From Algoriphagus antarcticus (lineage in GTDB: Bacteria > Bacteroidota > Bacteroidia > Cytophagales > Cyclobacteriaceae): a stretch of DNA of 64,000 bases. The stretch lies in NCBI RefSeq assembly GCF_002150685.1, contig NZ_MSSW01000056.1, forward strand, positions 26,562 to 90,561, read 5' to 3'. The position numbers were made by a program, and so were the translations under genes. Positions 1-7,923 of this stretch are shown piece by piece; position 1 is the first letter of the stretch; the number at the start of each line of letters is the position of its first letter. A model generated the notes under the pieces. The model saw nothing but the letters and a program-made list of their open reading frames with translations, did not search any database and was not told where the DNA came from.

Positions 1-210
1 CGAACTGCCTCTTATTCTTTGAGTAATATTTTCACTCCTATCATTCTTCAAATGGCAGACTTAGGAGGAGCTGAGGAAATGATATTCAATTACAAATGGT
101 TTTTGAGGGGAGTTTATACCTATCGAGGAAGCTTGACAAATGCTTACATGGGCAGGAAATTTGGCATCAGCCACAAGGAATTGCAGCTTTTGCTAGCGGC
201 GAGGTATTAA
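1..210 (+). CDS. ald: Alanine dehydrogenase, C-terminal end (5' truncated by window)
   Basis: The reading frame is open from base 1 and ends at TAA 208-210, so only the last 69 residues are present. The C-terminal stretch with LGGAEEM, GVYTYRG and LTNAYMG matches the tail of NAD-dependent alanine dehydrogenases as found in Bacteroidota. These enzymes interconvert L-alanine and pyruvate plus ammonia with NAD in the cytoplasm. The catalytic and NAD-binding parts lie outside the window, so the identification rests on the tail alone. The stop lies one base from the stop of the convergent response-regulator gene, leaving no room for a separate terminator. Confidence 0.75.
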   Translation, partial: RTASYSLSNIFTPIILQMADLGGAEEMIFNYKWFLRGVYTYRGSLTNAYMGRKFGISHKELQLLLAARY

Positions 211-211
211 C

Positions 212-685
212 TTAAGAAAGTAGATTTTGGCGAAGTAGAAACTCCAGTTGATCATTGGATTTGATCAATGCTGTAGTAAGTTTCTCATTTTCAATGCGGA
301 GCTGATGGATTTCAAATGCATTTTTGATGACTGTCCGTAGGTAGTCTTCCTCCCAGGGTTTTGTAAGGTAATGATAAACCTGCCCTTTATTAATCGCATC
401 AATGACAGCCTGAATATCCGTATATCCGGTGAGTAAAATCCTAATTGGATGGGGGTAAAGTGGAATTATGGATTCCAGAAATTCCACACCAGTTTCCCCT
501 GGCATTCTTTGGTCAGTAACAATGACATCTACCTCTTCTTTTTCAAGAACCTCACGCCCTTCGCTGGCTGATATAGCGATAAAAATCTTATAATCTCTTC
601 TAAATGTAGCTTTAAAGGCCTGAAGGTTATTTTCTTCGTCGTCTACATAGAGAATTCTAATTTTTTCTTGAGGTTTATTTTCCAT
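212..685 (-). CDS. Single-domain response regulator (REC plus C-terminal helix)
   Basis: This 157-residue protein is a CheY-like receiver. The acidic pair D15-D16, phospho-acceptor D58 in VTDQRMPG, T86 in LLTGYTD and K109 in LTKPW are all in place. After residue 115 there is only a helical tail, with no DNA-binding or enzymatic domain. The receiver closely resembles that of the hybrid kinase at 4970-6055 (shared IRILLTGY, VIDAINKG and KPW blocks), so the two are paralogues. It is transcribed divergently from the ThiF/GNAT/kinase operon across about 365 bases. A role as a phospho-sink or protein-interaction output for that operon is inference. Confidence 0.85.
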   Translation of the reverse strand: MENKPQEKIRILYVDDEENNLQAFKATFRRDYKIFIAISASEGREVLEKEEVDVIVTDQRMPGETGVEFLESIIPLYPHPIRILLTGYTDIQAVIDAINKGQVYHYLTKPWEEDYLRTVIKNAFEIHQLRIENEKLTTALIKSNDQLEFLLRQNLLS

Positions 686-1050
686 AGTTCAAAAATCTAA
701 AAAAAACTTCAATTTTGAAGGATTATTCCTTCATTTCCCAAAATGCTTTTATTCATTTTCCTCATTAAGTTAAATTAAAATTACTTTCTAAGCTAACGCA
801 AAGAATTCAATTCATTAATTCTAGTCAAAAGATAATTAGTATTAGTAGTTTTACAGTTCGTAAGATCGTCCTGATGCAAAGTGAATAAGCTTGTCAATTC
901 ACTGGAAATCAGCGATAAAAAAGCTGGATTGCTACAATGAATGATAGTGATATGAAAATAAAAGAATATTATTCATTTATCATTAGCTGATTTATTGCAT
1001 TTTAGTGAATTATTACTCACCCAATAATAAAGCCATTCAGGTATATTTCG
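686..1050. other. Divergent intergenic region between response regulator and ThiF operon
   Basis: About 365 AT-rich bases without a plausible gene. It must hold the promoters for the leftward response regulator and the rightward four-gene operon. I found no convincing TTTG/TAnnTTTG pair and no strong hairpin in it. Confidence 0.5.
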
Positions 1051-2160
1051 ATGTCAAAACTAATGGATACTTCTACTAGGGAAGTGTATAGGCCATTGAT
1101 AATAAATGCTTCAGACGATTTATCAAAAAGTGCACTACAGGAGCTTAAACGAGACACCACCTTACTTATCCACGATGAGATCAAGACACAGGTAGGTGAT
1201 TTGATCAAGCTCAGAAATCCTCAAAAGAAATTCAGTCCAAGTGAATTGGATGAAGCAATTTCAGATTTCTTTGGCAGCCAATCTCCTTCAAGTTATGGGA
1301 ATTGGGTTTATTATCCATGGCGCCATTGCCTGGTTCACCTGCTTCCAGAGGATGAGTTTGTTACCGTACGAACGATTAGGAACAAATATGTGATCACAGA
1401 GGAGGAGCAAAAGACCTTAGCGCGCAAAAAAATAGGAATAATAGGTTTATCAGTAGGTCAGAGTGTAGCTTTAACATTGGCTTTGGAACGAGGATGTGGA
1501 GAACTTCGATTGGCTGATTTCGATACGCTGGAGCTTAGTAATCTGAATAGAATACGCACAGGGGTTCATAATTTGGGAGTTAAGAAGTCGGTAATTGCTG
1601 CTCGGGAAATAGCAGAGATAGACCCCTATCTGAATGTTGTGTTATACAATGAAGGCGTTCACGATGATAATATCCATGAATTTTTTACACACGGAGGCAA
1701 TTTGGATTTATTAATAGAAGAGTGTGATAGTTTGGAGGTGAAAATCAAAAGCAGGATTAAAGCAAAAGAACTAGGAATCCCTGTGTTGATGGATACCAGC
1801 GATAGAGGAATGATCGATGTAGAAAGGTTTGATTTAGAACCGAATCGTGCAATTTTCCATGGGATGCTTTCCGGTTTTGGAGCAGAAAATCAGCTACTAG
1901 AAAATCTAGAGGAAAATCGGACTAAGTTGATGATGTCCATATTAGATTTTGATAAGCTTTCTGAAAAGGCGAAATTCAGCATTAGTGAAATAGGCAAAAC
2001 CATAACTTCCTGGCCTCAACTAGCATCTTCGGTAATAATGGGAGGAGCAATGTGTGCCTATTTCTCAAAAAGTATTCTTTGTGGTGAGAGATCATATTCT
2101 GGAAGAATATATGTGGATTTAGATAAATTCTTGATAGCAGAACATGAAAGTAAAAATTAG
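1051..2160 (+). CDS. ThiF/E1-like adenylyltransferase (Rv1355c-like, ThiF part only)
   Basis: This 369-residue protein carries an E1/ThiF Rossmann domain after about 120 N-terminal residues of unknown fold. The nucleotide loop IGIIGLSVG is at 128-136, followed by ADFDTLE around D156/D158, the NLNR motif at 164-167, K179 and an acidic EECDS block near D226. These are the ATP/Mg positions of MoeB/ThiF enzymes, which adenylate a carboxylate. No CxxC zinc pairs and no obvious catalytic cysteine loop are visible, so it probably does not act like MoeB or ThiF on a sulfur carrier. It resembles the N-terminal half of Rv1355c/MoeY-type proteins but lacks the nitroreductase half. It overlaps the acyltransferase gene by 17 bases. 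The start could also be M5 at 1063. The substrate is unknown. Confidence 0.8.
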   Translation: MSKLMDTSTREVYRPLIINASDDLSKSALQELKRDTTLLIHDEIKTQVGDLIKLRNPQKKFSPSELDEAISDFFGSQSPSSYGNWVYYPWRHCLVHLLPEDEFVTVRTIRNKYVITEEEQKTLARKKIGIIGLSVGQSVALTLALERGCGELRLADFDTLELSNLNRIRTGVHNLGVKKSVIAAREIAEIDPYLNVVLYNEGVHDDNIHEFFTHGGNLDLLIEECDSLEVKIKSRIKAKELGIPVLMDTSDRGMIDVERFDLEPNRAIFHGMLSGFGAENQLLENLEENRTKLMMSILDFDKLSEKAKFSISEIGKTITSWPQLASSVIMGGAMCAYFSKSILCGERSYSGRIYVDLDKFLIAEHESKN

Positions 2161-2851
2161 AGTGGTGAGAGCAGTTTCTTCTCCGGATGTAACTGAAAAA
2201 TACATTGAAGGCCACTTTAACGTTTTAGAGACTTATGGTGTGACCAAAGTTACCTCTGCGGATCGCTCTTGGGTAAATAATCCGAATGTATATCTTCTTT
2301 TGGTAGAATCCATGGATGGAGAAAATCGGATTCTAGGAGGTGGCAGAATCCAGCTTCGGAATACCAGTTTCCCTCTTCCTCTAGAAGGAGCAATCTTCGA
2401 GAAAGATGTCAAGATCGTAGAATATATGAAAAAATATAAGGATTTGGAGGTTGCGGAGTATTGTGGATTGTGGAATTCCAGAGAAGTTTCAGGTTTTGGA
2501 CTAGGAAGTATTTACCTTATTAGGATTGGAGTTGCTATTACTTCATTTCTTAATTTAAAGTGTCTAATGGCATTTTGCTCTCCTTTTACAGTTAAAAACT
2601 CTCAATCTGTGGGTTTTGAAATAATTTATGGACTTGGAGATAATGGTTCTTTTTTATACCCAAAAGAAGGATTGGTTGCTACTATTATGGAAATACAAGA
2701 CGTGACAAACTTGCCTCTTTCAGTTCCCGTAGAGAAGGAATATATTGATAATTTAAGAAATAATCCGAAGCAAATTTCATTGGATGAAAGTCCTAAAGGA
2801 CCACTGGAAATTCATTTCGACTTAAACATTAGCGACTTAACGATAATATGA
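2144..2851 (+). CDS. GNAT-fold acyltransferase, LuxI/FeeM-like
   Basis: This 235-residue protein starts inside the end of the ThiF gene and overlaps the kinase gene by four bases (ATGA), so it is translationally coupled on both sides. It looks like a GNAT acyltransferase of the autoinducer-synthase/N-acyl-amino-acid-synthase type. Visible signs are an N-terminal region with spaced aromatics and W43, ILGGGRIQLRN around R68, a strand with AEYCGLWNSREVSGFG (E105, W110, R113), then a helix and FCSPFTV/VGF strands as in acyl donor sites. LuxI-type enzymes use comparable R...E..R residues, but this equivalence is my inference from pattern, not an alignment. A plain N-acetyltransferase is the alternative. 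The context of an adenylating enzyme and two sensor kinases suggests it makes a diffusible product. Confidence 0.6.
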   Translation: MKVKIRVVRAVSSPDVTEKYIEGHFNVLETYGVTKVTSADRSWVNNPNVYLLLVESMDGENRILGGGRIQLRNTSFPLPLEGAIFEKDVKIVEYMKKYKDLEVAEYCGLWNSREVSGFGLGSIYLIRIGVAITSFLNLKCLMAFCSPFTVKNSQSVGFEIIYGLGDNGSFLYPKEGLVATIMEIQDVTNLPLSVPVEKEYIDNLRNNPKQISLDESPKGPLEIHFDLNISDLTII

Positions 2852-4977
2852 AGGGGGACGCGAAATTAGGAAGCTTGTATTGGGGTATATTGTTAATGGT
2901 GTCATTTTTTTTATTATCTATTATTTTACTTCAAAACAATCTGTTCAATGAAGAATATAAAGTAGAAAATATTAGTTTCTATAAGAAAGAAAAGGGAGAG
3001 TTTCAATCTGTTGATTTTACTTCAAATACTGATGGTAAAAGTTATTCATTAGGATTTGTATCAGATACCGTTTGGGCAAAAATTGATCTAACCAATTTTG
3101 AACAAAATCAAGTTAATTCTATCCTTGAGGTAGGAAACCCTACCTTCCGCATTGTTGAATTGTATAAGAGTGGTGATGGTGAATCAATTAATCAAATCAA
3201 GAGAATCTCAATTGATCATCTCGGTAAATCCAATCCCTTTACTTACCCTTATCCAATTTTCAAAGTAAAAATAAATAGAGGTGATGCTTATTATTTAAAA
3301 ATATTCTCCACTGAGCCGGTTAATTTTTCGGTAGGAATTGACTCTGAAGACGCATTCTATCATAAATACACAAAGATTATATCTCTCGTGAGTGTGTATA
3401 TAGGTGTTATGATTGCCTTGTTATTGTATAATCTTTTTCTTTATTTTTCTGTAAAGGACAAAGTCTATTTTTTCTATTGTCTATATATTTTATTTATTTC
3501 TGCTGCTCAACTGTCCCTGTTAGGCTATAGTTATTTCTTAATCTTTTTTCAGAATTCAATATGGTATGAGAATAGTATTATCATATTCTCTTCGCTCTCT
3601 GGCATATTTGGGGTTCTGTTTTTAAGGAATTTTTTACAAACTAAAAAGCATCTTTCTGGCATTAATAAAGGTTTAACGCTTATTGTGATAGTATACTCTT
3701 TTGGAGCAATTTTCAGAGTACTAGGTTTTGTGTCATTGAGTTATAGTTTTACCGATGTAGGTGGGTTGCTAGTAGTGGTATTTTTTATGAGCACTGGTAT
3801 AATTATGGCCAGAAGAGGATATCGCCCTGCATTTTACTTCTTAGCAGCCTGGGGATTCTTCCTCTTCGGACTTTTGTTATTTGTTTTTCAAAATCAGGGA
3901 GTAATTAATTTCGGTTCTTTTTCCAATTTACCGATGCTCGTGGGGACTGCTTTTGAAGCAATTTTGCTTTCACTCGCTTTAGCTGACCGTATAAATATTC
4001 TAAAAAAGGAAAAAGAAGATGAACAGAATGAGAAACTTCGAGTTCTCCATGACAATAGGGAGCTGATCAAGCAACAAAACACCATGCTTGAAGACAAGGT
4101 TAAAATCAGGACTGATGAATTGGAGCAGGCGCTCCGCAATCTTCAGAATACCCAAAGCCAACTGGTGAATCAAGAGAAAATGGCTTCACTTGGTCAGCTG
4201 ACTGCAGGTATCGCCCATGAAATCAACAACCCGATCAACTTTGTAAGCTCCAATATTATGCCGTTGAAGCGTGATATTAAAGATATCATGGAGGTGATCG
4301 CATTTTATAGAATTACTGGGGCAAAGGAATTTTCCCCTGATTCACAGAAAGAAGCAAAGCAATTAGAGGAAGACTTAGAACTTGATTATGTGCTGGATGA
4401 AGTGAATCAATTGCTGAAAGGCATGGATGATGGTGCGAGGAGAACGGTGGAAATTGTGAAAGGACTTCGACTTTTTTCACGTGTAGATGAGCAGGATATG
4501 AAGAAAGTGGATATCCACGATGGGATCAACAGTACAATTATCTTGCTGAATAGCACCATGTCTACCAAAATCCGTATAATCCGTGATTTTGAGGAGCTGC
4601 CATTGGTTGAGTGTCTTGCTGGTAAAATAAATCAGGTATTTATGAATATCATCAACAACGCGATCCATGCCTTGGCAGATCACATCGATTGTATTTCTGA
4701 TCCCAAGATTGAGGTTAGAACCAGGTCATTGGGAGAATTTATTACGATTGAAATCATAGATAATGGCTGGGGAATGCCTGAGCACGTGAAGCAGCGGATT
4801 TTTGAACCTTTCTTTACCACAAAGGCGGTGGGAAAAGGCACGGGTTTGGGGCTTTCAATAGTTTATTCTATTATTGAAAGTCACAAAGGAACGCTGGAAG
4901 TAATTACGAAGGAGAGCCAGGGAACTACATTTAAAATAACGCTTCCAATACATCAAAGTACTCAACGCTATGAATGA
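2848..4977 (+). CDS. 7TMR-DISM sensor histidine kinase
   Basis: This is a 709-residue membrane sensor kinase. A membrane segment near residues 10-28 is followed by an extracytoplasmic 7TMR-DISMED2-like beta domain (about 40-165), seven membrane helices (about 175-380), a coiled coil (about 385-445), and HisKA/HATPase domains. The phospho-accepting histidine is H457 in TAGIAHEINNP, the N box is near N604, the G1 box DNGWGMP near 638, then FEPFFTTK and GTGLGLSIV. The DISMED2 ectodomain is thought to bind small ligands such as carbohydrates or other metabolites. It lacks its own receiver, and the next gene overlaps it by eight bases and supplies one. The likely ligand is the product of the two enzymes encoded upstream (inference). 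Confidence 0.9.
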   Translation: MKGDAKLGSLYWGILLMVSFFLLSIILLQNNLFNEEYKVENISFYKKEKGEFQSVDFTSNTDGKSYSLGFVSDTVWAKIDLTNFEQNQVNSILEVGNPTFRIVELYKSGDGESINQIKRISIDHLGKSNPFTYPYPIFKVKINRGDAYYLKIFSTEPVNFSVGIDSEDAFYHKYTKIISLVSVYIGVMIALLLYNLFLYFSVKDKVYFFYCLYILFISAAQLSLLGYSYFLIFFQNSIWYENSIIIFSSLSGIFGVLFLRNFLQTKKHLSGINKGLTLIVIVYSFGAIFRVLGFVSLSYSFTDVGGLLVVVFFMSTGIIMARRGYRPAFYFLAAWGFFLFGLLLFVFQNQGVINFGSFSNLPMLVGTAFEAILLSLALADRINILKKEKEDEQNEKLRVLHDNRELIKQQNTMLEDKVKIRTDELEQALRNLQNTQSQLVNQEKMASLGQLTAGIAHEINNPINFVSSNIMPLKRDIKDIMEVIAFYRITGAKEFSPDSQKEAKQLEEDLELDYVLDEVNQLLKGMDDGARRTVEIVKGLRLFSRVDEQDMKKVDIHDGINSTIILLNSTMSTKIRIIRDFEELPLVECLAGKINQVFMNIINNAIHALADHIDCISDPKIEVRTRSLGEFITIEIIDNGWGMPEHVKQRIFEPFFTTKAVGKGTGLGLSIVYSIIESHKGTLEVITKESQGTTFKITLPIHQSTQRYE

Positions 4978-6055
4978 TAAAATTCATGTCCTCTATATCG
5001 ATGATGAAGACAACAACTTAAAGTCATTCAAAGCTACTTTAAGAAAAGACTTTAAGATTTTTACAGCCATAGATGCTGACGAAGGATTGAGAATAGCCAG
5101 AGAAGAGGAAGTTCATGTCGTAATTGCCGACCAGAGAATGCCGGGTATGACCGGTACTGAGTTTTTTGAGGAGCTGGTGAAGTTCAATCCTGATCCGATC
5201 CGTATTTTGCTTACGGGCTATTCAGATATTGCTTCCGTAATAGACGCCATCAATAAGGGGGAGGTATATCGATTTATTGATAAGCCCTGGAATATCGAAC
5301 AGATCAGAAACTCGATTAAAAATGCTGCTGATATATATTTTATGCGGCGCGAATTAAAGGATAAAAATGTGAAGCTTCAAAAGCTTCATTCAGAGATGAA
5401 CCAATTTGTTTACAGTTTGTCTCATGAATTAAGAGGGCCTTTGATGAGTATTTCCGGTGTGTCGAAGTTGGCCCAAATGGAACTCAAAGATCAGGAAGCG
5501 ATGGAGTATTTTGATATGATAGATACAGCAACTGGTAAATTGGATGATTTTATCCACAAAATGCTGGATTTCTATAAATCCACAAAAATTGAAAATAAAA
5601 TTTCCGAGATCAGTTTTAATGATGTAGTCGCACAACAATTAAGTGCGTGTAAAGCAAAGTTTAATATTGATCATATTCAAGTCGATATCCAGATCAATCA
5701 GCAGCATGCATTCTACTCGGATGATTCTAAAATCCGGGTGATTATCAATAACCTCTTTAGCAATTCGGTTCAGTTTCAGAAGTCAGACCAAAGTGATCAG
5801 AGGATAAGTTTGACCATTGATGTTACCGAGTCTGAAGCTATTATTACCCTAGCAGATAATGGGATTGGAATAGAAGAAAAGCATCACCCAGATGTGTTTA
5901 ATCTGTTCTCTCGTGCTACGCAGAAGAACGTAGGCACAGGTTTAGGGCTTTATATGGTGAAAGAAGCGGTAGAACAAATGGGTGGAAAAATTGATTTGGA
6001 ATCTGTATTTGGAGAAAGAACTACCTTTAAAGTCACCTTGCCAAGTATGAAATAA
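4970..6055 (+). CDS. Response regulator-histidine kinase hybrid (REC-HisKA-HATPase)
   Basis: This 361-residue soluble protein has an N-terminal receiver (D11-D12, D54 in IADQRMPG, T82, K105) followed by a HisKA helix pair with H152 in YSLSHELRGPL and an HATPase domain ending in NVGTGLGLYMV. There are no membrane segments, so it works in the cytoplasm, presumably receiving phosphate from the 7TMR-DISM kinase whose gene overlaps it by eight bases, and relaying it through its own kinase. The receiver is a paralogue of the response regulator at 212-685, a plausible downstream partner. It is the last gene of the operon. Confidence 0.9.
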   Translation: MNDKIHVLYIDDEDNNLKSFKATLRKDFKIFTAIDADEGLRIAREEEVHVVIADQRMPGMTGTEFFEELVKFNPDPIRILLTGYSDIASVIDAINKGEVYRFIDKPWNIEQIRNSIKNAADIYFMRRELKDKNVKLQKLHSEMNQFVYSLSHELRGPLMSISGVSKLAQMELKDQEAMEYFDMIDTATGKLDDFIHKMLDFYKSTKIENKISEISFNDVVAQQLSACKAKFNIDHIQVDIQINQQHAFYSDDSKIRVIINNLFSNSVQFQKSDQSDQRISLTIDVTESEAIITLADNGIGIEEKHHPDVFNLFSRATQKNVGTGLGLYMVKEAVEQMGGKIDLESVFGERTTFKVTLPSMK

Positions 6056-6088
6056 GAGGAGGTTTCTGGGCATTTACGGGTTAAACCT

Positions 6089-6096
6089 TATCTTTG
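6089..6096 (+). promoter_or_regulatory. Candidate Bacteroidota -7 box for ppa
   Basis: TATCTTTG fits the TAnnTTTG -7 consensus exactly and lies about 50 bases before the pyrophosphatase start codon. No clean TTTG is seen about 20 bases further upstream, so the -33 half is weak. Confidence 0.4.
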
Positions 6097-6145
6097 CTCG
6101 GCCTTTGTGAAAAGCTCAACTTTTTATCAACTAATTCAAAATATT

Positions 6146-6685
6146 ATGATTAATCCCTGGCATGACGTCAACATTGGGAAAAATGCCCCTGAAATCGTAA
6201 CGGGTGTAATTGAAATACCCAAGGGTAGCAAAGGAAAATACGAGCTGGACAAGACAACGGGGATGCTGATGCTAGACCGTGTACTCTTCTCTGCAGTACA
6301 TTATCCTGCAAATTATGGCTTTATCCCACAGACTTTCTGTGAAGATCATGATCCATTGGATATTCTGATCATTTCTCAAATAGATATTCCATCGATGTGT
6401 TTGGTAGAAGCCAAGGTGATCGGTGTGATGAGAATGATAGATGGTGGTGAAGCTGATGACAAGATTATCGCAGTGGCGGCTGGAGATCAGTCCGTGAATT
6501 ACATCAATGATATTGACGATCTTCCTCCGCATTTGATGAAGGAAGTTCATAGATTCTTTGAAGACTACAAAAAGCTGGAAAATAAGGAAGTAAAAGTTGA
6601 AGACTTTCTCGGCAAAGAAGATGCGATGCGAATCATTAAAGAAAGCGTCGATCTTTATGATGCCAATTTCCGAACTAGAAAATAA
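6146..6685 (+). CDS. ppa: Inorganic pyrophosphatase, family I
   Basis: Hydrolyses pyrophosphate to two phosphates in the cytoplasm, pulling biosynthetic reactions forward. The 179-residue product from ATG 6146 begins INPWHDV and matches the usual length of bacterial soluble family I enzymes. The frame extends upstream to a GTG at 6107, but that would add 13 unusual residues. Motifs include PKGSKGKYELDK, PANYGFIPQT and the metal-binding EDHDPLDIL, followed by a DDKIIAV block. It is single-gene, with a candidate TATCTTTG promoter box upstream and a strong perfect-palindrome terminator directly after it. Confidence 0.95.
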   Translation: MINPWHDVNIGKNAPEIVTGVIEIPKGSKGKYELDKTTGMLMLDRVLFSAVHYPANYGFIPQTFCEDHDPLDILIISQIDIPSMCLVEAKVIGVMRMIDGGEADDKIIAVAAGDQSVNYINDIDDLPPHLMKEVHRFFEDYKKLENKEVKVEDFLGKEDAMRIIKESVDLYDANFRTRK

Positions 6686-6690
6686 ACTGA

Positions 6691-6719
6691 AAGCCTGAGA
6701 TCGATCTCAGGCTTTTTTT
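6691..6719 (+). terminator. Rho-independent terminator of ppa
   Basis: A perfect 24-nt palindrome at 6691-6714 (left arm AAGCCTGAGATC) runs into seven T residues, six bases after the ppa stop. Confidence 0.85.
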
Positions 6720-6726
6720 GATTTTA

Positions 6727-6760
6727 ACCACAAAGACCACAAAGGTTTCGCGGAGAGCGC
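6727..6760. repeat. Dispersed CGCGGAGAGCGC-type repeat, copy 1
   Basis: The stretch begins with a TTAACCAC block and ends in CGCGGAGAGCGC (6749-6760). The same 12-mer recurs at 57550-57561 after a matching TTAACCAC start at 57523, and a degenerate relative (CGCGGAGTACGC) lies near 16508. All three sit just outside gene ends. Confidence 0.5.
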
Positions 6761-6796
6761 ATTTTGTTGGTTCATGCCTGTTTTCTAACTGACAAC

Positions 6797-6833
6797 TGAC
6801 CACTTTTTACTTACTACTTCTTACTTTTCACCT
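6797..6833. repeat. Dispersed TTACTTTTCAC-type repeat
   Basis: A CT/A-rich run containing CACTTTTTACTTACTACTTC and TTACTTTTCAC. Related runs occur at 34890-34930 (inverted) and 35009-35045, with a short one near 46108-46125. It overlaps the last codons of the membrane-protein gene at 6814, so that lysine-rich tail is written in repeat sequence. Confidence 0.4.
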
Positions 6834-7269
6834 TCTGCTTCCCAGCTTTTTTAGCCAAATATTCGACTAGATCTTTATAGGCTTCATGCTCATGATTGGA
6901 TACTGAGATGGATTGCTTATCTGTGAAAGCTATAGTTACCTGACGGAATTCTTTTTTGTTTGCTAGCACGATTTCTTCTTCCCAAGCCAGTATCTGAGAA
7001 ACGGGATACGTCTTAGTATATCCTCTCAAGGGCAATTTGACGATGATCTGATCCCTTCCTGCGGTGATAAATCTATATCCTGCCAGCATTTTCACCAGTA
7101 GCATCAGTATAACCAGCGTGATGAGTGTGCAGGCAATCAGATAAAACCAGATCCCAAAACTCCCTTTATAGGCAAAGTCCCTGAGGATAAATACTAAACC
7201 CGAGATGAGGATGAGTAGCACTAGGCTCAATGAAATGTAAGTGGATACTTTTGGTTTAATGACCAGCAT
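6814..7269 (-). CDS. Two-helix membrane protein with PH-like C-terminal domain
   Basis: A 151-residue protein with two membrane helices (about residues 11-31 and 42-64), followed by a basic beta-rich domain (about 70-140) resembling the short PH-like domains of small bacterial membrane proteins, and a lysine-rich tail. I cannot name a function. Its start overlaps the end of the ACP phosphodiesterase gene by 14 bases, so the two are co-transcribed and perhaps translationally coupled. The tail falls in a dispersed repeat, suggesting the C terminus is not under strong constraint. Confidence 0.7.
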   Translation of the reverse strand: MLVIKPKVSTYISLSLVLLILISGLVFILRDFAYKGSFGIWFYLIACTLITLVILMLLVKMLAGYRFITAGRDQIIVKLPLRGYTKTYPVSQILAWEEEIVLANKKEFRQVTIAFTDKQSISVSNHEHEAYKDLVEYLAKKAGKQKVKSKK

Positions 7270-7861
7270 TGGAATCTTGAATTTCTAGTAGTTTCTCTCG
7301 TGCAAAAGTCTCCAAATCCTCGAAAAAAGCGAAGAATATCACCTGATATTCCTGTTCCTTCTCTACCAAGTCCAGATGGGCCATTTCCATTTTGGATGGA
7401 AAGCGGGTTCGGCGTGACATCCCAGTGAGCGTTTTGCGAATACCTTCAATCTGCTTGTATTGTAGAAGCCAATTTTCCTGCTCCATCCACATTAACATGT
7501 TTGCGAAGCGATCAGGAAAAAGCAGATGGTAATGTTTTAAGGTAGTAAAGGTTTTTTGTGTAAAATCCAGTAGGGTGATTTCAGAATATCTATCCCAGTT
7601 TTTTGCCAGGAAATAGTCAAAATAGATGTCGGTAATTACAGAAGAATAGAGTCTGTATTTTGGTCTCAAATAGCTTTGCCCAGCTCGCACCAAAGGATGT
7701 GTGTCAGTGAATTTGTCAATCTCACGATGAAGTTTGATGCCATTCTGGACTTGTTGTGGAAAAGTGTTCATCATTTTTCCTTTCACAAAGTCTCCAATAA
7801 AATTACCCACAAGCACTTCGTCCTGACCAAAAGAAAGATATGCGTGAGCTAGGTAGTTCAT
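7256..7861 (-). CDS. acpH: ACP phosphodiesterase (AcpH/DUF479 family)
   Basis: This family removes the 4'-phosphopantetheine group from acyl carrier protein, regenerating apo-ACP. The 201-residue product begins MNYLAHAYLS and continues with GNFIGDFVKG, GIKLHREIDKFTD and HP, the hallmark N-terminal block with the metal-binding His/Asp residues of the HD-like fold. Length fits the family (about 190-200). It is the first gene of a two-gene leftward unit with the small membrane protein. Its start region faces the helicase gene 62 bases away. Confidence 0.85.
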   Translation of the reverse strand: MNYLAHAYLSFGQDEVLVGNFIGDFVKGKMMNTFPQQVQNGIKLHREIDKFTDTHPLVRAGQSYLRPKYRLYSSVITDIYFDYFLAKNWDRYSEITLLDFTQKTFTTLKHYHLLFPDRFANMLMWMEQENWLLQYKQIEGIRKTLTGMSRRTRFPSKMEMAHLDLVEKEQEYQVIFFAFFEDLETFAREKLLEIQDSNAGH

Positions 7862-7923
7862 AGGAGGTGTCGAATTGGGGAAACTCGAGAGGTTTTCATT
7901 AGTTTCGCCTAAAATACGGATAG

